This document shows, one piece after another, positions 1 to 7,860 of a stretch of 8,552 nucleotides of DNA (position 1 is its first letter; every line of letters begins with the position of its first letter). The notes beneath the pieces are model-generated. The model searched no databases. It was not told the DNA's origin and was given only the letters and a program-made list of their open reading frames with translations. The stretch is from Elusimicrobiota bacterium (GTDB lineage Bacteria; Elusimicrobiota; Elusimicrobia; UBA1565; UBA9628): positions 1 through 8,552 of the forward strand of contig JAGWRY010000425.1 of NCBI GenBank assembly GCA_028869495.1, written 5' to 3'. The translations under genes and the position numbers were made by a program.

Positions 1-410
1 CCGAAGGCGGCTTCACCCTCATCGAGCTGCTCGTCGTCGTGCTCATCATCGGCATCTTGGCCGCGATCGCGGTCCCGCAGTACTTCAAGGTCGTCGAGAA
101 GGGCAAGTTCGCCGAGTCCATGGAGTGGATCAGCAGCCTGAAGGGCGCCGAGGAGCGCTACCTGGCCAAGAACGGCACCTACTTCGGCGGCTCGGTCACC
201 TCGACCTCCTTCGACGTCAACCTCGGCGACATGACGAAGTTCACGCCGACCTCAATCACCGCCTCGAGCACCCCGGACTGGACGATCACGATGGCGCGCA
301 ACTCGCCCTGCCCGGCGGTCTACGGTTGCTACACGATCACCTACGTCGCGCCTCCCGGCACGATCACCTGCAGCGACACGAACTGCACGAACGATCTGCT
401 CCCGCAGTAA
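1..410 (+). CDS. Type IV pilin (PilA-like major or minor pilin), 5' end missing
   Basis: This is the C-terminal part of a type IV pilin or pseudopilin, a subunit assembled into surface or periplasmic fibres from the inner membrane. The reading frame is open from position 3, and the true start lies upstream of the window. The visible N-terminus is the class III signal: a Gly at 9-11, then the mature sequence FTLIELLVV, with the prepilin peptidase site between Gly and Phe and the conserved Glu at mature residue 5. A hydrophobic helix follows (about mature residues 1-25), ending in the AVPQY motif. The mature chain is 132 residues, short for a pilin. Four cysteines at mature positions 100, 106, 120 and 125 sit in the C-terminal part and could form two disulfides, like the D-region loop of other pilins. 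The helix-to-globular segment (AEERYLAKNGTYF) resembles Elusimicrobiota pilins as I recall them. Pilin versus minor pseudopilin cannot be decided without the neighbours. Confidence 0.93.
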   Translation, partial: EGGFTLIELLVVVLIIGILAAIAVPQYFKVVEKGKFAESMEWISSLKGAEERYLAKNGTYFGGSVTSTSFDVNLGDMTKFTPTSITASSTPDWTITMARNSPCPAVYGCYTITYVAPPGTITCSDTNCTNDLLPQ

Positions 411-423
411 GCGTCCGGCCGCC

Positions 424-453
424 CGCCGCCGGCTGAGCCCTCAGCCGGCGGCG
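424..453. terminator. Perfect hairpin between convergent genes, probable bidirectional terminator
   Basis: Positions 424-436 and 441-453 form a perfect 13-bp inverted repeat around the 4-nt loop GCCC. It lies just after the pilin stop (408-410) and covers the stop codon of the opposing aminopeptidase gene (441-443). Location and symmetry suit a bidirectional terminator for two convergent genes. Neither strand has a T-run after the stem, so it is not a canonical intrinsic terminator. It may instead stabilise 3' ends or act with a termination factor. Confidence 0.55.
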
Positions 454-1438
454 CGGCGCAGGGCCGCGAACGGGTCGCGCGGGTCGAGGGCCTTCAGGGC
501 CGCGATCGTCCGCTTCCAGTCGCGGCCGTTCTTGTCGAACAGGGCGTCGAACGGCGCGAAGTTGGGCGCGTACAGCTCGTGGGCCAGCACGACCGCGTTG
601 TTGAGCGGCTCGGGCAGCGGCGCCAGTCCGCGCGCCTTCGCCTGCGCGCGCGCCCAGTCGAAGACGGCCCGGCGCCTCTCCAGCTTCTCGGCGTCCGTCC
701 CGGACCCCGCGTAGAGGGCGGCCAGGCGCCCCTTCAGCTCGCGGTACAGCGCGTCGCGCCGCGCGCCTTCCGCCTCGTCCGCGCGCCACTCCTTCATCTG
801 CGGCGAGTCCGCGCCGAAGCGCTCCGCCAGGAACTGCGCCGTCCCGCGCGCGCCGACCCACATCGCGACGGCCTCGTCGAAGTCGTCGCGCCCCTTGAAC
901 CAGACGGTGCCGTGCGTCAGCTCGTGGATCAGGATCTGCGCGAGCTCGCCGTCGTCGTACTCCAGCAGAGTGGACGGGAGCGGGTCGGACACGAGCGGGG
1001 CGTTGTAGGCGGAGGCGCCCGTCACCGCCGCGTCGTAGCCGCGCCGCTCGAGCTCCGCCGCCTGCCGCTCGGCGAGGTCCCGGCGGAACCAGCCCTGGTA
1101 CGGGAAGGCCCCGATCAGCGGGAAGCGGAAGGACTTCGCGCGCAGGCGCAGGCGGTCCGAGGCCGAGACCAGCCAGGTGAGGGCCGGTCCCTGCACCGGC
1201 GTCCAGGTCGCGTAGTCGCTCGAGCGCCGGAGCGCGAGGCGCTCGAAGGCGAAGCGGCGAATCTCGGGGACCAGCGCGAGCTTCGCGCGCAGGTCCGGCG
1301 GCGTGCGCGGGTCGGCCAGGGTCTTCGCGATCGAGCGGCGGCGCCAGAGCAGGCCCGCCTCGCCCGCGGCCGAGCGCGCGACGTAGGCCGGCGAGCAGGC
1401 GCAGAGGGCGGCGAGGAGGAGGAGCGGGAGCGCCCGCC

Positions 1439-1457
<19 letters not shown>
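441..1457 (-). CDS. Predicted zinc aminopeptidase, lipoprotein (COG4324 / PF10023-type)
   Basis: This 338-residue protein is probably a membrane-anchored zinc metallopeptidase of the uncharacterised 'predicted aminopeptidase' family. From the chosen GTG start (1455-1457), the N-terminus has several Arg residues, a Leu-rich core and a lipobox-like LCAC, predicting lipidation at Cys21. After the Cys, the AGEAGLLWRRRSI segment, the FPLIGAFPYQGWF segment (about residues 112-124) and the GASAYNAP segment match the order of family landmarks. The catalytic motif is HELTH (His178, Glu179, His182). Glu195 in FDEAVAMW, 13 residues on, is a likely third zinc ligand. The mid-region is divergent from the family pattern I recall, with AYNAPLVSDP where AYST..W..DP is usual. 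Only two GTG starts precede the signal sequence, at 1529 and 1457. The later one gives a proper signal peptide and overlaps the end of ispG by 19 nt, implying co-transcription. No clear Shine-Dalgarno is seen. The substrate is unknown, and the aminopeptidase name is a family label. Confidence 0.85.
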
Positions 1458-3451
<1,994 letters not shown>

Positions 3452-3459
3452 GCGCGGAC

Positions 3460-3468
3460 ATTATACCA
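3460..3468 (-). promoter_or_regulatory. Extended -10 promoter of ispG, predicted leaderless
   Basis: On the minus strand this reads TGGTATAAT, a perfect extended -10 (TGn plus the consensus hexamer TATAAT at 3465-3460). Only 8 nt (3459-3452) separate the hexamer from the ispG ATG. A start point 7 nt below the hexamer falls near 3453, leaving a leader of about 2 nt and no room for a ribosome binding site. No -35 hexamer is recognisable 16-18 nt upstream, as expected for an extended -10 promoter. Confidence 0.78.
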
Positions 3469-3489
3469 TTCCCCCGTCCGGCGGGCTCT

Positions 3490-3498
3490 TGCTATAAT
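3490..3498 (+). promoter_or_regulatory. Extended -10 promoter of the VOC-RDD-SDR-TonB unit, predicted leaderless
   Basis: The sequence TGCTATAAT is a perfect extended -10, with the consensus hexamer at 3493-3498. Nine nt separate it from the ATG at 3508. Transcription from about 3505 would leave a 3-nt leader, so the first gene should be translated from a leaderless message. No good -35 is seen; the appropriately spaced bases around 3469-3475 are C-rich. The two divergent hexamers are 27 bp apart, so each lies in the other's -35 region. A weak CCCG-N5-CGGG dyad (3473-3485) sits between them. Confidence 0.78.
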
Positions 3499-3507
3499 CG
3501 TCGGACG

Positions 3508-3897
3508 ATGAGCCTTCCGGAGACTCTCGGCATCCGCCACGTCGCGCTCTTCGTCTCGGACCTCGGCCGCGCCGAGGCCTTCTACCGCGGCGTGCTCGGC
3601 TACCAGGTCGAGTGGCGCCCGGACCCGGACAACGTCTACCTGACGGCGGGCGGGCAGGACAACCTGGCGCTCCATAAGGGGAGCCCCGGCGCCGAGACCC
3701 GCCTCGACCACTTCGGGATCGTCCTGCGCCGCGCCGCCGACGTGGACGCCTGGCACGCGCACCTGGAGGCCGCCGGGACCGAGATCGTCAAGCCGCCGAA
3801 GACCCACCGCGACGGCGCGCGCTCGTTCTACGCGAAGGACCCGGACGGCAACGTCCTCCAGTTCATCCACCATCCGCCGATCTCGGACAGGAGCTGA
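3508..3897 (+). CDS. VOC (glyoxalase/bleomycin-resistance/dioxygenase) superfamily protein
   Basis: This is a 129-residue, single-domain vicinal-oxygen-chelate protein, cytoplasmic, with the size of one pair of beta-alpha-beta-beta-beta modules (about residues 8-60 and 65-122). The first module opens with IRHVALFVSDLGRAEAFY and the second with LDHFGIVL. The chain closes with FYAKDPDGNVLQFIHH, the usual VOC C-terminal signature. Candidate metal ligands at the expected strand positions are His11, His56 and His68. The usual Glu of the DPDGNxxE motif is replaced by Gln118, which can still coordinate metal in some members. Members include glyoxalase I, fosfomycin-resistance thiol transferases and extradiol dioxygenases; the sequence does not choose between them. 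It is the first gene of a same-strand unit, 3 nt upstream of the RDD gene. The ATG has no ribosome binding site but a -10 box 9 nt upstream, which supports leaderless initiation at this codon. Confidence 0.9.
   Translation: MSLPETLGIRHVALFVSDLGRAEAFYRGVLGYQVEWRPDPDNVYLTAGGQDNLALHKGSPGAETRLDHFGIVLRRAADVDAWHAHLEAAGTEIVKPPKTHRDGARSFYAKDPDGNVLQFIHHPPISDRS
3889..3893 (+). promoter_or_regulatory. Shine-Dalgarno site of the RDD gene
   Basis: AGGAG lies 7 nt before the GTG at 3901 and fixes that start. It is embedded in the last codons of the VOC gene. This shows the organism uses canonical ribosome binding sites inside operons, in contrast to the two leaderless starts at 3451 and 3508. Confidence 0.75.
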
Positions 3898-3900
3898 CCC

Positions 3901-4353
3901 GTGCAAGACCAGGAGCTCGCCGGACGCTGGAACCGCCTCGGGGCCGTGCTGATCGACGCCGCCCTGCTGATCGTCCCGGACGTCGCCGTCTCCCTGCCGT
4001 CGACGCCCGAGGCCCTGCGCCTGGCCGGCGCCCTGGTCGGCTTCGCGATCCTGGTCTGGCAGATCGTCTGGCTGACGACGCGCGGGCAGACGGTCGGCAA
4101 GCGCGCGCTCGGACTGCGCATCGTGCGCCGCGACACGCTGGTCAACGGCGGCTTCGTGACGAACGTCATCCTGCGCAGCTTCGTCAACGGCCTGCTCTGC
4201 CTGATCCCGTTCTACTTCCTCGTCGACTCCCTGCTCATCTTCCGCGCGGACCGGCGCTGCCTGCACGACCTGATCGCCGGGACCTGCGTCGTCTCGGGAC
4301 AGCCGGAGGACGCGGCCGCCGTCCCGGCTCCCGCCCCGGCGGCGGGAGCGTGA
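3901..4353 (+). CDS. RDD family integral membrane protein
   Basis: This 150-residue protein belongs to the RDD family of small inner-membrane proteins. Most members have no known function; a few have been linked to ion exchange or protein handling. The family's namesake residues fit Arg12 and Asp19 in WNRLGAVLIDAALL and Asp123 in RRCLHDLIAGTCVV. The loop motif TRGQTVGKRALGLRIVRRD (about 60-78) is highly typical. Hydrophobic segments at about residues 12-30, 40-58 and 94-114 give the expected three membrane spans, and the tail after residue 133 is Ala/Pro-rich and probably disordered. The GTG start is supported by AGGAG 7 nt upstream. The gene begins 3 nt after the VOC stop and ends 13 nt before the SDR start, so it is almost certainly co-transcribed with both. 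Its role in the unit cannot be read from sequence. Confidence 0.92.
   Translation: MQDQELAGRWNRLGAVLIDAALLIVPDVAVSLPSTPEALRLAGALVGFAILVWQIVWLTTRGQTVGKRALGLRIVRRDTLVNGGFVTNVILRSFVNGLLCLIPFYFLVDSLLIFRADRRCLHDLIAGTCVVSGQPEDAAAVPAPAPAAGA
4327..4349 (+). other. GC hairpin at the end of the RDD gene
   Basis: Positions 4327-4335 and 4341-4349 form a perfect 9-bp inverted repeat with a 5-nt loop, ending one base before the RDD stop codon. It encodes the Ala/Pro/Gly tail. No T-run follows, so it is not a standard terminator. It lies 17 nt before the SDR start and buries the only purine-rich stretch (GGGAG, 4344-4348) near that start. It could modulate expression of the downstream genes, or be chance in GC-rich DNA. 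Confidence 0.35.
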
Positions 4354-4366
4354 CGCCCTAGCCGGC

Positions 4367-5941
4367 ATGCGCGACCTCGCCGCGCGCCGCGACGGCGCGC
4401 CGACCTCCTCCGCCCCGACGCGCCCGGCCGTCACGGCCGAGGACGCGCGCCGGGCCGCCGAAATCCTGGAGGCCCTGCTCGACCGGCCCGAACTGGCGGT
4501 CGGCCTGGACGACGCCGCGCGCGTGCGCCTGCTGACCGCCGCCGGGCGCCTGTCGCGGCCGTCGAAGTTCGAGCTGAAGTCGATGGCCAAGTCGCGCCGC
4601 AAGGAGCGCCGCCGGACCGCCAAGGAAGGGGATCGCGCCGCGCGCGCGGCGACCGGCATACGGACGGCGCGCGCCGCCGACGTCTTCGCGGCGCCCGCGC
4701 GCGCCCTGCCCGCCCCGGACGCGCCCGAGCGGGTCCTCTCGAAGCCGCAGGCCTGCTACGTCTGCAAGGCCTCCTACGTCCGCCTGCACCACTTCTACGA
4801 CGGGATGTGCCCCGACTGCGCCGAGTTCAACTACGCGAAGCGCTTCCAGACCGCCGACCTGTCCGGCCGCGCGGCGCTGTTGACCGGCGCGCGGCTCAAG
4901 ATCGGCTACCAGGCGGCGCTCAAGCTCCTGCGCGCCGGGGCCGAGGTGACGGTCTCGACGCGCTTCCCGCACGACGCGGCCGCGCGCTACGCCGCCGAGC
5001 CCGACTTCAAGGATTGGGGCGCGCGCCTGCGCGTGCACGGCCTGGACCTGCGCCACTCGCCGTCGGTCGAGGTCTTCGCGCGCTACCTGTGCTCGACGCG
5101 GACCCGCCTCGACGCGCTGATCAGCAACGCCGCGCAGACCGTGCGCCGCCCGGTCGCCTTCTACGAGCACCTCCTGCCCGGCGAGGCCCGCGGCTGGAAG
5201 GACCTGTCCGCCGCCGAACGGACGATTCTGGGCGGACACTACGAACTGCGCGCCGCGCTCGACCGCCGGGAGCCCGCGTCCGCCGCCGACCAGAAGGCGC
5301 TGACCACCTGGGACGGAGGCGCCCTCGGCGTCGGACTGCGCGAGTCCGCGCGCCTGTCGCAGGTGCGCATGACCTACGACGACCGCACGCGCGGCGAGGG
5401 GGTCTTCCCGGCCGGGCGGCTCGACGCGGACCTCCAGCAGGTGGACCTGCGCGCGACGAACACCTGGCGCATGACGCTGGCCGACGTGCCGACGCCCGAG
5501 CTCCTCGAGGTCCTGCTGATCAACGCGGTCGCCCCGTTCGTGCTCGCCGCGCGTCTGAAGCCCCTGATGCTGGCCGCCGGCACGCGCGAGGTCCACGTCG
5601 TCAACGTCTCGGCGATGGAGGGGATCTTCTCGCGCGGCACGAAGACCGACAAGCACCCGCACACGAACATGGCCAAGGCGGCGCTCAACATGCTGACCTT
5701 GACCTCGGCCCCCGACTACGCGAAGGACGGGATCTGGATGAACGCGGTGGACACCGGCTGGGTCACCGACGAGGACCCGGTCGTCCACTCCCTGCGCAAG
5801 CAGGAGATCCACGACTTCCAGCCGCCGCTCGACGTCGTCGACGGCGCGGCGCGCATCCTGGACCCGCTCTTCGTCGGCCTCAACACCGGCGTCCACGAGT
5901 CCGGGAAGTTCTTCAAGGACTACAAGCCGGCCGCCTGGTGA
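4367..5941 (+). CDS. Atypical short-chain dehydrogenase/reductase-like protein with N-terminal four-Cys module
   Basis: The protein has 524 residues, about twice a classical SDR. Residues 1-125 form a charged helical region, including a basic stretch (SRRKERRRTAKE, about 76-87). A probable zinc module follows: Cys130-x2-Cys133 and Cys148-x2-Cys151, with His141-His142 between. The SDR-like Rossmann domain starts near 165. Its cofactor loop reads TGARLKIG (173-180), with Lys178 where the classical TGxxxGxG has Gly. SNAAQ (253-257) stands in for NNAG. VNVSAMEG supplies Ser415, and NMAK supplies Lys437, but the YxxxK tyrosine position is Thr433. VDTGWVTDE (461-469) corresponds to the post-Lys PG-type segment. 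A long insert (about 260-375) separates the NAA and Ser regions. I recall similar SDR proteins with this Cys module in other bacteria and some eukaryotes. The reaction is unknown, and non-catalytic or altered chemistry is possible. The ATG is 13 nt after the RDD stop with no good ribosome site; the end overlaps the receptor gene. Confidence 0.85.
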   Translation: MRDLAARRDGAPTSSAPTRPAVTAEDARRAAEILEALLDRPELAVGLDDAARVRLLTAAGRLSRPSKFELKSMAKSRRKERRRTAKEGDRAARAATGIRTARAADVFAAPARALPAPDAPERVLSKPQACYVCKASYVRLHHFYDGMCPDCAEFNYAKRFQTADLSGRAALLTGARLKIGYQAALKLLRAGAEVTVSTRFPHDAAARYAAEPDFKDWGARLRVHGLDLRHSPSVEVFARYLCSTRTRLDALISNAAQTVRRPVAFYEHLLPGEARGWKDLSAAERTILGGHYELRAALDRREPASAADQKALTTWDGGALGVGLRESARLSQVRMTYDDRTRGEGVFPAGRLDADLQQVDLRATNTWRMTLADVPTPELLEVLLINAVAPFVLAARLKPLMLAAGTREVHVVNVSAMEGIFSRGTKTDKHPHTNMAKAALNMLTLTSAPDYAKDGIWMNAVDTGWVTDEDPVVHSLRKQEIHDFQPPLDVVDGAARILDPLFVGLNTGVHESGKFFKDYKPAAW

Positions 5942-7860
5942 GCCCCTCCGCGCGCGCCGTCCTCGCGGTGCTGGCCGCCGCGGCCCTCGCCGCGCCGGCC
6001 CGCGCCGCCTCCTCCGGCGACGACGTCTTCCGCTTCTTCCGCGAGGAGGCCGACGCCGTCACGGCGCTCCGGCGCCCGGCCCCGGTCGATCGCTCGCCGC
6101 TCGCCGTCGACGTGATCACGCGGCGCGAGATCGAGGACTCCGGCGCGCGCGACGTCTGGGACCTCCTGCGCTTCCGCGTCGGCCTGGACGTCATCGAGGG
6201 CCGCGACCAGCAGGGCGCCGACCGCGCGGTCGTCTCGGTCCGCGGCATCCCGCGCGACTCGGTCAACGAGCTGCAGGTCCTCGTCGACGGGCGCAGCGTC
6301 TACTCGCCGGTCTCCGGCGGCGTGCTCTGGGAGCACATCCCGGTCCAGCTCCAGGACATCGAGCGCATCGAGATCGTCCGCGGCCCGAACGCCGCGCTCT
6401 ACGGCTCGAACGCCGGCCTCGGCGTCATCAACATCATCACGCGCCGCCCGGAGGCGCCGTTCCGGGCCGAGGCGTCGGTCTCGGGCGGCAGCCTGGACGC
6501 GCGCGACGGCTCGGCCGCCGTCGAGGCCGCGCGCGCCGGCTGGGGCGCGCGCCTGAGCGCGAGCGACCGCGCGCCGGGGGGCTTTCCGAAGGCCGACGGG
6601 AGCGGGACCGGCAACGACTGGCTGCGCGACCAGAAGGCGAACTTCCGCGGCTGGGCGAACGCCGGTCCGGACGCGACCGTCGAGGCCCTGGCCGGCGTCG
6701 CGCGCGGCGGCCTGGGGCAGACCACGGGGACCGACACGCAGGGGACCTTTCTCGACCACTTCCAGACCCTGCGCGCGACGCGGCGCTTCGACGGCGGCTC
6801 GACCCTCGAGGCGCGCGTCTCGCGCACCGAGGACGACACGCGCGAGTCGCCCGACATCAACGGGAACGTCGACGTCGCCGACACGCGCTACTGGCAGTAC
6901 GACGCCGAGGCCCTGAACTCGATCCCGTGGGCGGACGGGCGCCTGCGCACGACCTACGGCCTCGCCTGGCGCTACGCGGCCTCGCGCTCGAACTCGATCT
7001 ACGGCCTCGGGACCGGCGACGTCACCAACCGCACCCTGCGCGGCTACCTGCACCAGGAGATCCGCCTGACGGACGCGGTGAGCGTGCTCGGCGGCGCGTC
7101 CAACGAGACCGCCAACGCCGGGGGCGACCACACCGACTACCAGGCCGCCGCGCTGTGGAGCCCGATCCCGGGGCAGTCCCTGCGCCTGTCCTACGCGCAC
7201 GCCGACACGATGCCCCAGCTCTTCAACCGCTACGGGAACCTCGCGTCGTACGGCGGCGCGGTCCACGTCTACGGCAGCACGGACCTCGCGCCGTCGCCGC
7301 TGACCGACTACGAGGCGGGCTGGCTCGGGCGTTTCTTCGACGACCGCGTGGACGTCGAGGTGACCGGCTATTACATGGACATCCGGAGCCACCTGAACCT
7401 GGACGGCTCCTCGACCGTGCTGACCTACGACAACACGAACCTCGTCGAGCTCCGCGGGCTCGAGACCTCGCTGAAGTGGCGTCCGTCGCCCGGCCGATTC
7501 TTCTACGCGAACTTCACGCGCGAGACGGTCACCGACGACGACGGTCACAAGCTCTACATCCACACGACGCCGAACGACAAGGCGAACTTCGGCGCCGACG
7601 CCGACCTGCCGTGGCGCCTGCGCGCCTCGTTCAACGCCGGCTACAAGGACGTCTACCTGGCCGACTCGAACACCGGGCAGAACCAGGATCTCATTCCGGC
7701 CTTCTGGCGGCTCGACGCGCGCCTGGCCTGGACCGCGCGGCCCGGCGTCGAGCTGTTCGTCGCCGGCCAGAACCTGCTGGCCCCGAGCCGGCGCGAGTAC
7801 ATCGACGGCCTCGCCGTGCCGCGCGTGATCTTCGGGGGGGTAAACCTGAGATGGCGCTGA
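5938..7860 (+). CDS. TonB-dependent outer-membrane receptor
   Basis: This 640-residue outer-membrane receptor would import, or signal for, a ligand using TonB-ExbB-ExbD energy. The GTG start overlaps the SDR stop by 4 nt (GTGA), which suggests coupled translation. It gives a good signal peptide, Ala/Leu-rich with probable cleavage after ARA at residue 23. A TonB-box-like stretch (EEADAVTALRR, about 36-46) precedes the plug domain (about 50-172). The plug shows PLAVDVITRREIEDSGA, VSVRGIPRD, VLVDGRSVYSP, IERIEIVRGPNAALYGSNA and INIITRRP. The rest is barrel strands with alternating aromatic residues (for example YYMDIRS, ELRGLETSLKW, FFYANFTRE) and the late VAGQNLL motif. The chain ends VNLRWR, slightly unusual since many barrels end in Phe or Trp. 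The plug style is the Cir/FecA/BtuB-like class. No ligand can be assigned; the adjacent binding protein gene suggests a common ligand. Confidence 0.95.
   Translation: MSPSARAVLAVLAAAALAAPARAASSGDDVFRFFREEADAVTALRRPAPVDRSPLAVDVITRREIEDSGARDVWDLLRFRVGLDVIEGRDQQGADRAVVSVRGIPRDSVNELQVLVDGRSVYSPVSGGVLWEHIPVQLQDIERIEIVRGPNAALYGSNAGLGVINIITRRPEAPFRAEASVSGGSLDARDGSAAVEAARAGWGARLSASDRAPGGFPKADGSGTGNDWLRDQKANFRGWANAGPDATVEALAGVARGGLGQTTGTDTQGTFLDHFQTLRATRRFDGGSTLEARVSRTEDDTRESPDINGNVDVADTRYWQYDAEALNSIPWADGRLRTTYGLAWRYAASRSNSIYGLGTGDVTNRTLRGYLHQEIRLTDAVSVLGGASNETANAGGDHTDYQAAALWSPIPGQSLRLSYAHADTMPQLFNRYGNLASYGGAVHVYGSTDLAPSPLTDYEAGWLGRFFDDRVDVEVTGYYMDIRSHLNLDGSSTVLTYDNTNLVELRGLETSLKWRPSPGRFFYANFTRETVTDDDGHKLYIHTTPNDKANFGADADLPWRLRASFNAGYKDVYLADSNTGQNQDLIPAFWRLDARLAWTARPGVELFVAGQNLLAPSRREYIDGLAVPRVIFGGVNLRWR
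7834..7840 (+). promoter_or_regulatory. G7 run, possible ribosome binding site of the binding-protein gene
   Basis: Seven consecutive G residues end 10 nt before the ATG at 7851 and lie inside the last codons of the receptor gene. The run is the only Shine-Dalgarno-like sequence for the downstream gene. It is also a homopolymer where slippage could alter the receptor C-terminus. The frame reads through it intact here. Confidence 0.35.

Noticed and set aside
3469..3489. A -35 hexamer for either divergent promoter
   Set aside because: Nothing near TTGACA occurs at 16-18 nt from either -10 box; both appear to be extended -10 promoters.
4807..5937. In-frame N-terminal extension of the TonB receptor (a 1017-residue open frame starting at 4807)
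   Set aside because: The first roughly 377 residues are Arg/Pro-rich shadow translation of the SDR gene. A signal peptide begins at the GTG at 5938.
5920..7563. Minus-strand open frame opposite the TonB receptor
   Set aside because: Val/Arg/Ala-rich antisense shadow; the receptor frame has plug and barrel motifs throughout.
7834..7860. Possible frameshift at the G7 run between receptor and binding protein
   Set aside because: The receptor frame reads through to a plausible barrel end and stop, and the next gene has its own start and signal peptide.
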